Positions 1 through 9,674 of a DNA stretch of 64,000 nt are shown one piece after another. Every line of letters begins with the position of its first letter. Positions within the stretch are counted from its first letter, which is position 1. This DNA comes from Burkholderiales bacterium RIFOXYD12_FULL_59_19 (lineage in GTDB: Bacteria > Pseudomonadota > Gammaproteobacteria > Burkholderiales > Burkholderiaceae_C), in assembly GCA_001771065.1 (NCBI GenBank), contig MESQ01000001.1:27120-91119 (forward strand), read 5' to 3'. The position numbers and the translations under genes are program-made. The notes beneath the pieces are model-generated. The model was not told the DNA's origin and ran no database searches. It was given only the letters and a program-made list of their open reading frames with translations.

Positions 1-106
1 AGGCACATCGCAAAATATCGTGTCGAAGGGAAGGGGAAAGGCCTGAAAACCAGCGCCCGGCATTGATGGCAGAGCGCTCCTCAATGGTAAGCATGGGTTC
101 GTTCAT
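1..106 (-). CDS. Crp/Fnr family transcriptional regulator, N-terminal fragment
   Basis: Partial gene cut by the left edge. Only 35 codons are visible, beginning MNEPMLTIEERSAINAGRW and continuing with a short helix-rich stretch (FSGLSPSLRHDILRCA). This opening resembles the region before the cyclic-nucleotide-binding-like domain in Crp/Fnr regulators of Comamonadaceae; that is recognition by memory, not a search. The ATG at 106 is preceded by AAAGGA at good spacing, which supports the start; a second in-frame ATG lies four codons downstream. It is co-directional with the dehydrogenase upstream, 33 bases away, so the two may be co-transcribed. The sensor and helix-turn-helix regions are outside the window. 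Confidence 0.6.
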   Translation of the reverse strand, partial: MNEPMLTIEERSAINAGRWFSGLSPSLRHDILRCA

Positions 107-139
107 GGGTTGTCCTTTAAGTGACTCAGCAAGCACTCC

Positions 140-1147
140 TTAACGCCGCATCTGCAAAGCACCCGGGTTGACAATGTTGGTGGGCCGGCCCTTGATGAAG
201 TTGACGACATTGTCAAACGCCGCACTGAAATACATTTCGTAGCTGTCTTGCTCGACATAACCAATGTGCGGTGTGCAAATGCAGTTTTCCAGACGCAGCA
301 ACGCGTGACCCTGCAAAATGGGCTCGCTTTCATACACATCCACCGCGCCCAGGCCGGGTCGGCCGCGATTGAGGGCGCTGATCAGGGCATCGGGTTCAAT
401 CAGCTCAGCCCGTGACGTGTTGACCAGCAAGGCGCTGGGCTTCATGCGTGACAGGTCTTCTAGCCGGATCATGCCCTGGGTGTCGTCGTTCAGACGCAAA
501 TGCAGTGTCAGCACATCAGACTGTTCAAAGAACTCTTCCCGGTTTGCGGCCACTTCATAGCCCAGTTGCAGTGCCTGCTCCAGGCTGGGTGCGCGGCCCC
601 ACACCACCACCCGCATGCCAAAGGCCTTGCCGTAACCGGCCACCAACTGACCAATGCGGCCAAAGCCCCAAATGCCTAGCGTGCGCCCCTTAAGTACCGT
701 ACCCAAACCAAAGTTGGGCGGCATGCTGCTGGACTTGAGCCCGGACTGTTGCCAGGCCCCATGCTTGAGGTTGCCGATGTACTGGGGCAGTCGGCGCGTC
801 GCGGCCATGATCAGCGCCCAGGTCAGCTCGGCGGGGGCCACCGGCGAGCCGGTGCCTTCGGCCACGGCAACGCCGTGCTCGGTGCAGGCATTCACATCAA
901 TGTGGCTGCCAATACGGCCGGTTTGGGCCACAAGCTTGAGCCGGGGCAGTTTGGCAATCAGCGCCCCAGAGAGTTGGGTACGCTCCCGGTTGAGCACAAT
1001 CACGTCAGCGTCTTTGAGCCGTACCGACAGTTGACCGAGGCCTTTGACGGTGTTGGTATACACCTTGGCTTGGAAAGACTCCAGTTTGGCCGAACAGGCC
1101 AGTTTACGCACCGCGTCTTGGTAATCGTCCAGTATCACAATATTCAT
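140..1147 (-). CDS. D-2-hydroxyacid dehydrogenase family protein
   Basis: A 335-residue NAD(P)-dependent oxidoreductase of the D-isomer-specific 2-hydroxyacid dehydrogenase family, which interconverts 2-keto acids and D-2-hydroxy acids in the cytoplasm. Visible features: the Rossmann nucleotide-binding motif GFGRIG near residue 161, the substrate-binding/catalytic arginine in VNTSRAELI, and the catalytic histidine in CTPHIGYVEQ near the C terminus. Length is normal for the family. The ATG at 1147 (MNIVILDDYQ) was chosen because the fold starts there; an in-frame start 14 codons upstream would add unconserved residues. Substrate cannot be told from sequence; phosphoglycerate-like and hydroxypyruvate-like substrates are both possible. 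Confidence 0.88.
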   Translation of the reverse strand: MNIVILDDYQDAVRKLACSAKLESFQAKVYTNTVKGLGQLSVRLKDADVIVLNRERTQLSGALIAKLPRLKLVAQTGRIGSHIDVNACTEHGVAVAEGTGSPVAPAELTWALIMAATRRLPQYIGNLKHGAWQQSGLKSSSMPPNFGLGTVLKGRTLGIWGFGRIGQLVAGYGKAFGMRVVVWGRAPSLEQALQLGYEVAANREEFFEQSDVLTLHLRLNDDTQGMIRLEDLSRMKPSALLVNTSRAELIEPDALISALNRGRPGLGAVDVYESEPILQGHALLRLENCICTPHIGYVEQDSYEMYFSAAFDNVVNFIKGRPTNIVNPGALQMRR

Positions 1148-1251
1148 GACACGGATTGTGCCTTGGCGTGTGGCGCTGCTGCGCGACACACGGCCAAAAA
1201 AATGGACGTAAAAACAATTTAAATGCCAACGTTATGGCCGTGCACTGCCCG

Positions 1252-1488
1252 CTAGTGCGTCCGTTCAAAGGCGGCCAGGCGGTCCAGCTCGGCGCAGACG
1301 TCGGCCATGCGACCGGAAATCACCATGCGACCGACCTGCGACGGTGCCTGACCCGCCTCCAGCACACGCAGCACACGCAAGGGGCGCGGCATGCTGGCAC
1401 TGGCCCGTGAACAGACGCGGGGGCTGGTAGGCGCCCGAAAGTGAAGCAGACCGGGCAAGGTGGGGGGTGTCAGGTAGGCAATGTTCAT
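1252..1488 (-). CDS. small conserved-looking protein downstream of lexA
   Basis: A 78-residue ORF 54 bases downstream of lexA on the same strand, so it could be read from the SOS-controlled lexA promoter. It begins MNIAYLTPPTLPGLLHFRAP, is rich in Arg and Pro in its first half and ends with a compact, protein-like stretch (GRMVISGRMADVCAELDRLAA). I cannot assign a domain. In pseudomonads the gene following lexA is the division inhibitor sulA; this protein shows no recognisable SulA sequence but occupies the same slot, so an SOS function is only an inference from position. No transmembrane segment or signal peptide is visible. Confidence 0.55.
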   Translation of the reverse strand: MNIAYLTPPTLPGLLHFRAPTSPRVCSRASASMPRPLRVLRVLEAGQAPSQVGRMVISGRMADVCAELDRLAAFERTH

Positions 1489-1542
1489 GGTGGCGTGCTC
1501 TGGGTGGGTGATACAGCGTGCGGGGTCTCAGGTTGACAGGCG

Positions 1543-2220
1543 TTACATCAGCATGGTGTTGCGGATGAGGCCAACTGCCAGACCTTCAATTTCAAAGGCT
1601 TCGCCCGGTTCCACCACAATGGTTTGGTAGTCAGGGTTTTCGGGGTGGAGTTCAATGAGGTTGTTGTGGCGCATGAAACGCTTGACGGTGACCTCATCAC
1701 CGAGCCTGGCCACCACGATTTGGCCATTTTTGGCTTCGCGGGTACTTTGCACTGCCAGCAGGTCACCGTCCATGATGCCGGCATCTCGCATGGACATGCC
1801 GCGTACCTTGAGCAGGTAATCTGGCTTGCGCTGGAACAGGCTGTCTTCGAGGTAATAGGTTTTGTCGATGTGTTCTTGCGCCAAAATAGGCGAGCCGGCC
1901 GCCACCCGACCAATCAGGGGCAGTGTGAGTTGGCCGGCAAAGTCTGCCACCGACTGCACCAGGGACTTGCCGCGTGAGGCGTTGATGGCCAGCAGGGTGT
2001 CGCTTTTGAGGCGGATGCCGCGTGAGGTGCCGCTGACCAGCTCGATGGCGCCCTTGCGGGCCAGCGCCTGCAAATGCTCCTCGGCCGCATTGGCAGACTT
2101 GAAGCCGAGTTCTGTGGCAATTTCCGCGCGGGTGGGCGGGGCACCGGTGCGGGCGACGGCGCGTTGGATAAGATCGAGGATCTGTTGCTGACGATCAGTC
2201 AATTTGGGTCTGATTAGCAT
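1543..2220 (-). CDS. lexA: LexA repressor, SOS regulon master regulator
   Basis: A 225-residue LexA. Residues 1-70 form the winged helix-turn-helix DNA-binding domain ([29 protein letters not shown]). The autocleavage site is Ala108-Gly109 in GRVAAGSP, and the peptidase S24 dyad is Ser143 (GMSMRDAG) and Lys180 (VTVKRF). RecA filaments trigger self-cleavage after DNA damage, which derepresses the regulon. The start is set at the ATG at 2220 ([11 protein letters not shown]); an upstream in-frame start at 2247 would lie against the operator. Two SOS boxes sit 29-66 bases upstream, so autorepression is clear. It is divergent from an asparaginase gene and followed by a small co-directional ORF. 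Confidence 0.97.
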   Translation of the reverse strand: MLIRPKLTDRQQQILDLIQRAVARTGAPPTRAEIATELGFKSANAAEEHLQALARKGAIELVSGTSRGIRLKSDTLLAINASRGKSLVQSVADFAGQLTLPLIGRVAAGSPILAQEHIDKTYYLEDSLFQRKPDYLLKVRGMSMRDAGIMDGDLLAVQSTREAKNGQIVVARLGDEVTVKRFMRHNNLIELHPENPDYQTIVVEPGEAFEIEGLAVGLIRNTMLM

Positions 2221-2248
2221 GACGGCTCCAAGGTGTTGGTGACACAAG

Positions 2249-2286
2249 TACTGGTTTCTTATCCAGTAACTGTATTTTTAACCAGT
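2249..2286. promoter_or_regulatory. tandem LexA (SOS) boxes between lexA and asparaginase
   Basis: Two adjacent matches to the CTGT-N8-ACAG SOS operator. Box 1 (2249-2268) is TACTGG-TTTCTTAT-CCAGTA, with perfect 6-bp arms. Box 2 has CTGT at 2270-2273 and CCAG at 2282-2285, extended to AACTGT/CCAGTT. Centres are 19 bp apart, about two helical turns, so two dimers could bind cooperatively on one face. They lie upstream of lexA and also 35-72 bases upstream of the divergent asparaginase ATG. Confidence 0.9.
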
Positions 2287-2320
2287 TTTTGAAAGACTGC
2301 AAGTGCTAATTGAAAAAAAC

Positions 2321-4089
<1,769 letters not shown>

Positions 4090-4096
4090 TCATAAA

Positions 4097-4840
4097 TCAC
4101 GCTCCAACTAACCGCCTTACCCGCTCCAGGTCGGCGGGGGTGTCCACACCAGGGCCTGGCGCATGTTCGGTGACGTGCACCGCAATCCGGTGCCCGTGCC
4201 ACAAGGCGCGCAATTGCTCCAAAGACTCGGTACGCTCCAGCGGTGCCTGGGCCAGCGTGGGGAAAAGACGCAAAAAACTGGCCCGGTAGGCATAAATGCC
4301 GATGTGGCGCAGCGGTGCGGGGTTTGGCAATTGGTCGGGCGTGTCGCGCGGGTAGGCAATTGGCGCGCGGCTGAAATACAGCGCCAGATGCTGTGCATCC
4401 AGCACCACCTTGACCACGTTGGGGTTGTGAAATTCGGCCACACTGGTCAGCGTGTGGGCCGCCGTGCTCATGGCTGCCTGCGGGCGCCGAATGAGCAAGT
4501 GGGCCACGTCGGTCACCAGTTGCGGGTCCATCAGCGGCTCGTCACCCTGCACATTGACCACAATGGCGTCATCGGGCAGGCCCAGCAAATCACAGGCTTC
4601 GGCCAGCCGGTCGCTGCCTGACGGGTGGTCGGTGCGGGTGAGCACGGCCTCAATACCGTGCGCCTGGCAAGCGGCCACAATTGCAAAACTGTCGCCCGCC
4701 ACCACCACGCGTTGGGCTGCCGAGCGTTGCGCCTGCTGCGCCACACGCACCACCATGGGCACACCGGCAATGTCGGCCAGCGGCTTGTTGGGCAGACGCG
4801 TGGACGCCAGCCGGGCCGGAATCAGGACAGTGAAAGTCAA
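4097..4840 (-). CDS. kdsB: 3-deoxy-manno-octulosonate cytidylyltransferase
   Basis: A 247-residue CMP-Kdo synthetase, which activates Kdo with CTP for lipopolysaccharide inner-core synthesis. The N terminus has the nucleotidyltransferase signature ([20 protein letters not shown]), followed by [15 protein letters not shown] and [13 protein letters not shown], which are diagnostic of KdsB. Length is normal. The ATG overlaps the stop of the upstream Trm112-like gene in an ATGA arrangement (4837-4840), indicating translational coupling. In related genomes this gene sits directly downstream of lpxK and the Trm112 gene; here lpxK is on the opposite strand. Confidence 0.97.
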   Translation of the reverse strand: MTFTVLIPARLASTRLPNKPLADIAGVPMVVRVAQQAQRSAAQRVVVAGDSFAIVAACQAHGIEAVLTRTDHPSGSDRLAEACDLLGLPDDAIVVNVQGDEPLMDPQLVTDVAHLLIRRPQAAMSTAAHTLTSVAEFHNPNVVKVVLDAQHLALYFSRAPIAYPRDTPDQLPNPAPLRHIGIYAYRASFLRLFPTLAQAPLERTESLEQLRALWHGHRIAVHVTEHAPGPGVDTPADLERVRRLVGA

Positions 4841-5031
4841 GGCTGACGCCCCTCATCGATCTCGGCGTCGGTCAGCACCCGGGCCTCGTTTTCCAGCAGC
4901 ACCGGAATGCCGTCACGCACCGGGTAAGCCAGCCGGGCGCTGCGCGACACCAGCTCCTGGGTGTCGTGCTTGTAGGTGAGCGGGCCCTTGGTGACGGGGC
5001 AAACCAATAATTCAAGTAGTCGTGTGTCCAT
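4837..5031 (-). CDS. Trm112-like (UPF0434) small protein
   Basis: A 64-residue YcaR/Trm112-family protein beginning [20 protein letters not shown] and containing the family's [13 protein letters not shown] core. Only one cysteine of the eukaryotic Trm112 zinc site remains, as is common in proteobacterial members encoded between lpxK and kdsB. Its function in this setting is unknown; the constant linkage suggests a role in lipid A/Kdo synthesis or as a methyltransferase partner. It is translationally coupled to kdsB. Its promoter must lie in the roughly 75-base divergent region shared with the toxin-antitoxin pair. Confidence 0.9.
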   Translation of the reverse strand: MDTRLLELLVCPVTKGPLTYKHDTQELVSRSARLAYPVRDGIPVLLENEARVLTDAEIDEGRQP

Positions 5032-5060
5032 GGGTCAATGATAGCGCGCCACAGACCGTG

Positions 5061-5099
5061 TTTTGTCTGTAATTGTTATACTCAGATAAAACATAGGAG
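5061..5099 (+). promoter_or_regulatory. candidate operator/promoter and RBS of the toxin-antitoxin pair
   Basis: TTTTGTCTG (5061-5069) and CAGATAAAA (5083-5091) form an 8/9-matched inverted repeat around a TATACT hexamer (5077-5082). That is where an antitoxin dimer would repress its own promoter. AGGAG at 5095-5099 is five bases before the ATG. No convincing -35 hexamer at 17-bp spacing was found, so the promoter call is tentative. Confidence 0.5.
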
Positions 5100-5104
5100 C
5101 TTTT

Positions 5105-5347
5105 ATGTTGAATGCATCACTCAGGCGCTCAGGTGGGTCCTACATCATGACCGTGCCACTTTCTTACGTCGAACAAAACCATTTGAATGCGGGTTCGCGC
5201 ATGGCGATTGAAATTGTGGGGGATGAACTCAAGATCAGGCCCCAGCGTCCCCGTAAATCACTGCGAGAACTTTTGGACGAAACACCAGCCGGCCTGTGCC
5301 GCGCTGATGGCTGGGACGAACTTGAAGCGGTTGGGGGTGAACTGTGA
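5105..5347 (+). CDS. MazE/ChpS-like antitoxin (AbrB-type DNA-binding domain)
   Basis: An 80-residue small protein with the swapped-hairpin SpoVT-AbrB pattern: LRRSGGSYIMTVPLSYVEQNHLNAGSRMAIEIVGDELKIRP spans residues 5-47 and matches the layout of MazE and ChpS. The C-terminal tail (RPRKSLRELLDET) is the part expected to wrap around and neutralise the toxin. The stop overlaps the toxin's GTG start (GTGA, 5344-5347), typical of toxin-antitoxin operons. A strong AGGAG ribosome site precedes it, and a palindrome over the putative -10 suggests autoregulation. It sits between the Trm112/kdsB/adk block and exbB, at what looks like a rearrangement point. Confidence 0.88.
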   Translation: MLNASLRRSGGSYIMTVPLSYVEQNHLNAGSRMAIEIVGDELKIRPQRPRKSLRELLDETPAGLCRADGWDELEAVGGEL

Positions 5348-5688
5348 CGCCGGATCGCGGCGACATTTTGCATTTGGCCTTTGACCCCGCAAGTGGGCGC
5401 GAGATGAAGGGCAATCATTTTTGTCTGGTGGTCTCACCACGCGAATTTAATGCACGGTTCAAGCTGGCCATGGTGTGCCCGATTTCCGGCGGTGCCGCTG
5501 AGGTGGCTCGCAGCGCCGGTTTTCTGGTGTCCTTGATGGGCCAGGGACTGCGCACCGGCGGCCAGGTGCATGCCCACCAGATCAAATCACTGGATTGGAC
5601 ATCGCGCCAGGCCACTTTTGTCGAAAGCGTGCCGGATGTGCTTGTGCAAGAAGTGCTGGATTGTTTGCAAAGCGTTCTTGATTATTAA
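5344..5688 (+). CDS. MazF/ChpB-like endoribonuclease toxin
   Basis: A 114-residue member of the MazF/PemK mRNA interferase family. The opening RGDILHLAFDPASGREMKG followed by NHFCLVVSPREFN matches the first beta strands and loop of ChpB/MazF; VCPISGG and GGQVHAHQIKSLDW follow the family pattern, with the Arg and Thr-type catalytic positions in RGD and the PIS strand region. Start is GTG at 5344, overlapping the antitoxin stop. Expected action is sequence-specific cleavage of mRNA when the antitoxin is degraded. The gene looks intact, with no frameshift. Cleavage specificity cannot be predicted. Confidence 0.88.
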   Translation: MTPDRGDILHLAFDPASGREMKGNHFCLVVSPREFNARFKLAMVCPISGGAAEVARSAGFLVSLMGQGLRTGGQVHAHQIKSLDWTSRQATFVESVPDVLVQEVLDCLQSVLDY

Positions 5689-5727
5689 ATCGCCTCTACA
5701 GGGGGTTATGGCGGCTGTAGGGTCGTT

Positions 5728-5776
5728 TGTAGGGTCGACTTCAGTCGACCTGGCAGACTGAAGTCCGCCCTGCAGG
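5728..5776. repeat. dispersed palindromic repeat, double unit
   Basis: Starts TGTAGGGTCGACTTCAGTCG, immediately followed by a second palindrome, GGCAGACTGAAGTCCGCC with one mismatch, then CTGCAGG. A partial copy (GGCTGTAGGGTCG) lies just upstream at 5713. It separates the toxin gene from exbB and is one of two copies bracketing exbB-exbD-lpxK. Confidence 0.85.
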
Positions 5777-5857
5777 GGGGCACGGCGGGTTGAAATGCGC
5801 CATCCGCGCTGCCCTGCGCCATAATCACGCAGCTTTTTTCTTCAGCGGAGTTTCAAT

Positions 5858-6484
5858 TTGTTTTCCATCCTACAAGCCGCAGGTTGGCCGATCTGGCCTT
5901 TGGTGGCCTGCTCGGTGCTGGCCATGGCGCTGATCATTGAGCGCTTCATGAGTCTGCAAACCCTCAAAGTAGCGCCGCCCACGCTGCTTGACGAGGTGCT
6001 GATGGTCACGCGCCAGACGGCGCCCGGCCCCGAGGTGGTGAGCAAGCTTGAAAAAAACTCGGCCTTGGGCGAGGTGCTGGCCGCCGGTTTGCGTGCGCTC
6101 AATGGCAACCCCCACTGTTCCGAAGACGAATTGCGCGCCAGCATGGAGGCCACCGGCCGCCAGGTGGCGCACCGGCTTGAGCGCTACCTGAGCGCGCTGG
6201 CCACCATTGCGTCGGTGGCGCCGCTGATGGGGCTGTTTGGCACCGTGGTGGGCATGATCGAGATTTTTGGCTCACAACCCGTAAACGCCAGCATGGGGGG
6301 TAACCCGGCGCAACTGGCGCATGGTATTTCTGTGGCGCTGTACAACACCGCGTTCGGGCTGATTGTGGCCATCCCGTCGCTGATTTTCTGGCGCTACTTT
6401 CGCGCCCGTGTCGATGAGTACCTGCTCACGCTGGAGCTTTCCGCCGAGCGGCTGGCACGCCATCTTTACACCTTGCGCAAGTAG
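5858..6484 (+). CDS. exbB: ExbB/TolQ-like proton-channel protein (MotA/TolQ/ExbB family)
   Basis: A 208-residue inner-membrane protein with three hydrophobic segments: residues 10-28 (WPLVACSVLAMALIIERF), about 110-130 (TIASVAPLMGLFGTVVGMIEIF) and about 150-175 (HGISVALYNTAFGLIVAIPSLIFW). The last two carry the conserved family motif GLFGTVVGM and the conserved Thr in YNTAFGL. With ExbD it forms the proton-motive-force motor energising TonB, or a Tol-like partner. Start is TTG at 5858, with GCGGAG eight bases upstream. It is first of a three-gene plus-strand operon with exbD and lpxK; the pairing with lpxK is typical of betaproteobacteria. Confidence 0.93.
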   Translation: MFSILQAAGWPIWPLVACSVLAMALIIERFMSLQTLKVAPPTLLDEVLMVTRQTAPGPEVVSKLEKNSALGEVLAAGLRALNGNPHCSEDELRASMEATGRQVAHRLERYLSALATIASVAPLMGLFGTVVGMIEIFGSQPVNASMGGNPAQLAHGISVALYNTAFGLIVAIPSLIFWRYFRARVDEYLLTLELSAERLARHLYTLRK

Positions 6485-6492
6485 GCCCGCGC

Positions 6493-6927
6493 ATGATGAA
6501 TTTCCGTGTCCGCACCAAGGAAGAGCCTGAGATCAACCTGATCCCGTTCATTGACGTGCTGCTCGTTATCCTGATTTTTTTGATGCTGACCACCACCTAC
6601 AGCAAGTACACCGAAATGCAGCTCAAACTGCCGGTGGCCGACGTTGACGCCCAGCGTGATCGCGCCCGCGAGGTGCTGGTGTCGGTCAGCGCTGACGGCC
6701 AGTACAGTGTGAACAAGCTGTGGGTCAACGGGCGCAGCGTGACCGACCTGGCGCGCGCCTTGCAGACGGCGGCCCAGGCCGGCCCGGAGTCTGTGCTCAT
6801 CATCCAGGCCGACGCCAACGCCAGGCACCAGGCAGTGATCAGTGTGATGGAAGCCGCGCGCCGGGCCGGGCTGACCCAGATCACGTTTGCCACCCTGTCC
6901 TCACCTGAGCCGGGCGGCACGCCCTGA
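6493..6927 (+). CDS. exbD: ExbD/TolR-like biopolymer transport protein
   Basis: A 144-residue ExbD/TolR family protein. It has a short cytoplasmic N terminus, one transmembrane segment (LIPFIDVLLVILIFLMLT, about residues 17-34) carrying the essential aspartate in PFIDVLLV that conducts protons, and a periplasmic domain ending in VMEAARRAGLTQITFAT. Start may be either of two adjacent ATGs (6493 or 6496). The gap to exbB is 8 bases and to lpxK 3 bases, so the three genes are tightly coupled. Confidence 0.94.
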   Translation: MMNFRVRTKEEPEINLIPFIDVLLVILIFLMLTTTYSKYTEMQLKLPVADVDAQRDRAREVLVSVSADGQYSVNKLWVNGRSVTDLARALQTAAQAGPESVLIIQADANARHQAVISVMEAARRAGLTQITFATLSSPEPGGTP

Positions 6928-6930
6928 CAC

Positions 6931-7947
6931 ATGGCTGAGCCAGTGCCATTGCCGGGCCACGGCCTGACCCGCGCCTGGCTGCAACGTGGCTGGCTGGCCT
7001 ATTTGCTGTGGCCGCTGTCGGTGCTGTATGGTCTGCTGGTGCGGCTGCGCAAAACTTTCTATCGCCGGGGCTGGCTCAGCTCAGAACGCCTGCCGGTGCC
7101 GGTGCTGGTGGTCGGTAATGTGGTGGCGGGTGGCGCCGGCAAAACCCCGGTGGTGATGGCTGTGGTGCAGCATTTGCAGGCGCGCGGCGTGCGCGTGGGT
7201 GTGATCTCACGCGGTTATGGGCGGCGCAGCCAGGCCTGCCTGGAGGTGCTACCGAAAAGTGCGGTGACGGATGTGGGTGACGAACCCGCCTTGATCCGGC
7301 GTCGCACCGGGGCCCCGGTGTTTGTGGCGGCACGGCGGGTGCAGGCGGCCCGTGCGCTGCTGGCCAGTTACCCGCAGACACAGGTTTTGGTCTGTGACGA
7401 TGGTTTGCAACACCTGAACCTGCAGCGCGACCTGGAAATTGGCGTATTTGATGACCGGGGCATGGGCAATGGTTTTCTGCTGCCCGCCGGTCCCCTGCGC
7501 GAACCCTGGCCGCGCCCGCTTGACCTGCTGCTGCACACCGGCCAGCAGCCCGCTTTTGCCGGGTTCAGGGCCAAGCGCAGTTTGGCCAGTCATACCCTGC
7601 GCAGTGACGGCAGCCGGGTTGCGTTGACCGAACTGGCCGAACCAGGGCATGGTAAACCGCTACTGGCGCTGGCGGCCATTGCCCAACCCGAGGCCTTTTT
7701 TGCCATGTTGCGCGCCCAGGGCCTGTCGTTGGCAGCCACGGTGGCGCTGCCTGACCACCATGATGTCAGTCAATGGACTGGCAACGCCGACGGGGTTTAC
7801 ACCGTGCTCTGCACCGAAAAAGACGCGGTCAAGTTATGGGCCAGGGAGCCCACCGCGCTGGCCGTGCCACTAGACTTTGAACCCGAACCCGCCTTCTGGT
7901 CCGCCTTTGACCGGCAGCTCAAACTGCTCCTGCTATTGAATTTTTAG
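6931..7947 (+). CDS. lpxK: Tetraacyldisaccharide 4'-kinase
   Basis: A 338-residue LpxK, which phosphorylates the 4' position of the lipid A disaccharide at the inner membrane. An N-terminal hydrophobic segment ([20 protein letters not shown]) anchors it. The unusual P-loop [12 protein letters not shown] is near residues 64-75, followed by [24 protein letters not shown] and the C-terminal CTEKDAVKL, all diagnostic. It is third in the exbB-exbD-lpxK operon. In relatives, Trm112-kdsB-adk continues in the same direction; here the gene is followed by a perfect palindrome and then a convergent pseudouridine synthase. Confidence 0.96.
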   Translation: MAEPVPLPGHGLTRAWLQRGWLAYLLWPLSVLYGLLVRLRKTFYRRGWLSSERLPVPVLVVGNVVAGGAGKTPVVMAVVQHLQARGVRVGVISRGYGRRSQACLEVLPKSAVTDVGDEPALIRRRTGAPVFVAARRVQAARALLASYPQTQVLVCDDGLQHLNLQRDLEIGVFDDRGMGNGFLLPAGPLREPWPRPLDLLLHTGQQPAFAGFRAKRSLASHTLRSDGSRVALTELAEPGHGKPLLALAAIAQPEAFFAMLRAQGLSLAATVALPDHHDVSQWTGNADGVYTVLCTEKDAVKLWAREPTALAVPLDFEPEPAFWSAFDRQLKLLLLLNF

Positions 7948-7950
7948 GGG

Positions 7951-7982
7951 TTTGTAGGGTCGACTTCAGTCGACCCTACAAA
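7951..7982. repeat. dispersed palindromic repeat, perfect copy, also a bidirectional terminator candidate
   Basis: A perfect inverted repeat: TTTGTAGGGTCGACT on the left, TC in the centre, AGTCGACCCTACAAA on the right (15-bp arms). Four more A residues follow the right arm, so transcripts from either side end in a strong stem plus U-rich tail. It also supplies the TAG stop codon of the convergent pseudouridine synthase gene (7976-7978). Confidence 0.88.
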
Positions 7983-8905
7983 AAAACCAACTTCCGTGCA
8001 CTCTCAAACTGCCTGGGCTCGCCGCTGACCGGGTCGGTAAATTCAAGTTGGTGCGCCAACAGTTGCAGCGGGTGCGCATGGTCCAGCTGGCCTTCGGGGG
8101 TCAGGGTGGGGTAGAGGCCGTCGTTCAAAATTGGCAAACCCAGGGCCAGCATGTGCACCCGCAACTGGTGGCGCTGGCCGGTAACCGGCTTAAGCTGGTA
8201 ACGCGCCAAGTCGCCCCGCACCTCCAGCACGTCCAGGTGCGTGATGGCGTTGGGCACACCCGGCACCTCGTGTTGCAGCATAAAGTGGCCCGCCTCCTCA
8301 ATGCGGCTTGAGCGCACCGTTGGCCAACTCAGGCCCGGCCGCCAGGGCGCGATCGCCTGGTAGGTTTTGCGCACTTGGTGCTGGCTAAACAGCGCACAGT
8401 AGGCGGCGCGGCTGGCCCTTTGTTTGGCAAACAGCACCAGCCCGGCAGTGTCGCGGTCAATGCGGTGAATCGGCACCAGGTCATCCAGGCCCAGCTTGTT
8501 CTTCAGACGTACCAGCACAGTCTCGGTGAGGTAGCCACCCGAAGGCACCACTGGCAAAAAATGCGGCTTGTCGACCACCAACAGGTGCTCGTCCTGGTAC
8601 AGCACCACCTCGTCAAACGGAATGCGCGGCTCGTTGGGCACCTCACGGTAGTAGTACAGGCGCTGGTGCGCGGGGTAGGGCGGCTGGCTGGCGTGCTCGG
8701 GCAACACGGCCTGGCCAAGTGCGTTGATCACGTCACCGCGTGCCATACGTGCCAGCCAGACCTGGGGCGACACATTGGGAAAGCGCGTGGCCAAAAAGTC
8801 AAGCAGGGTTGGCCAGGGCCCGGCGGGCAAACCCACACAGCTCGGGCCGATACCCTGGCGCGTGGGCGGTTTAAATGCGTTCAAACACCAGGTCCCACAC
8901 GCCAT
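7976..8905 (-). CDS. RluA-family pseudouridine synthase
   Basis: A 309-residue pseudouridine synthase. The RluA active-site motif reads [15 protein letters not shown], with the catalytic aspartate in HRIDRD; upstream, [18 protein letters not shown] is the conserved KP motif, and [14 protein letters not shown] is motif III. It probably modifies uridines in rRNA or tRNA; the target cannot be assigned. The 5' end overlaps the trmB stop region; start is either ATG 8905 or TTG 8884, and the first seven residues of the longer form are doubtful. The C terminus (LVFL) and stop codon come from the palindromic repeat at 7951. Confidence 0.9.
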   Translation of the reverse strand: MACGTWCLNAFKPPTRQGIGPSCVGLPAGPWPTLLDFLATRFPNVSPQVWLARMARGDVINALGQAVLPEHASQPPYPAHQRLYYYREVPNEPRIPFDEVVLYQDEHLLVVDKPHFLPVVPSGGYLTETVLVRLKNKLGLDDLVPIHRIDRDTAGLVLFAKQRASRAAYCALFSQHQVRKTYQAIAPWRPGLSWPTVRSSRIEEAGHFMLQHEVPGVPNAITHLDVLEVRGDLARYQLKPVTGQRHQLRVHMLALGLPILNDGLYPTLTPEGQLDHAHPLQLLAHQLEFTDPVSGEPRQFESARKLVFL

Positions 8906-9674
8906 GGCCCAGCTTGAGGCCGCGGTTCTCGAACTTGGTCAGCGGCCGGTAATGCGGCTTGGGGGCATAACCCAGCATGGCCGGGTACTCGGCCGTAGCG
9001 GTGTTTTTCAGCAGCGGCTCGGCGCTCAAGACCTCCAGAATCTGCTCGGCGTAGGGTTGCCAGTCGGTGGCGCAGTGCAGGTAACCACCCACCTGCAGGC
9101 GCGCCGCCAGCTTGGTGATCAGGGGCGCCTGAATCAGGCGGCGCTTGTTGTGCCTTTTTTTGTGCCAGGGGTCGGGGAAAAAAATGTGCACACCGGCCAG
9201 ACTGTGCAGCGGCAGCATGTGGTCAATTACCTCGACCGCGTCATGCGCGCAAATGCGGATGTTGTGCAGATCTTGCTCGCCAATGCGCTTGAGCAGCGCG
9301 CCCACGCCGGGCTCATGCACCTCGCAGCACAAAAAATTGGTGCCCGGCAGCAGCGCGGCAATGTGGGCCGTGGCCTCGCCCATGCCAAACCCGATCTCCA
9401 GCACCGTGGGCCGGTTGCTGTTTTCAGGCTCACCAGCAGCCGCCGCGTCGGCAAAAGCCGCAGCAAAATCAAGCGGCATGGGCTGGTAAGGCAGTAAAAA
9501 TTTGGGTCCCAGTTCATCAAAAGCCTTGGTCTGACCACTGGTGGTTCGGCCAGCGCGACGGACAAAACTCTTGATGGTTTTGGGGAAAGCCACGTCGGCA
9601 AGCGACTGCGGGCGAATGCGCGGCGGGCGAACCTGTTCGGGCGCTTTGGGGGGGGTATTTTGGGTGTCGTTCAC
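8871..9674 (-). CDS. trmB: tRNA (guanine-N7-)-methyltransferase
   Basis: A TrmB family SAM-dependent methyltransferase that makes m7G46 in tRNA variable loops. The SAM motif [14 protein letters not shown] lies mid-protein; the family signature [16 protein letters not shown] and the C-terminal LTKFENRG region are clear. A GTG at 9674 is preferred as start because it overlaps the stop of gluQ (GTGA, 9671-9674); an ATG at 9701 in frame would give a 276-residue form. The first 30 or so residues are a low-complexity Pro/Arg leader. It lies between gluQ and the pseudouridine synthase in a minus-strand tRNA/rRNA modification operon. Confidence 0.94.
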   Translation of the reverse strand: MNDTQNTPPKAPEQVRPPRIRPQSLADVAFPKTIKSFVRRAGRTTSGQTKAFDELGPKFLLPYQPMPLDFAAAFADAAAAGEPENSNRPTVLEIGFGMGEATAHIAALLPGTNFLCCEVHEPGVGALLKRIGEQDLHNIRICAHDAVEVIDHMLPLHSLAGVHIFFPDPWHKKRHNKRRLIQAPLITKLAARLQVGGYLHCATDWQPYAEQILEVLSAEPLLKNTATAEYPAMLGYAPKPHYRPLTKFENRGLKLGHGVWDLVFERI

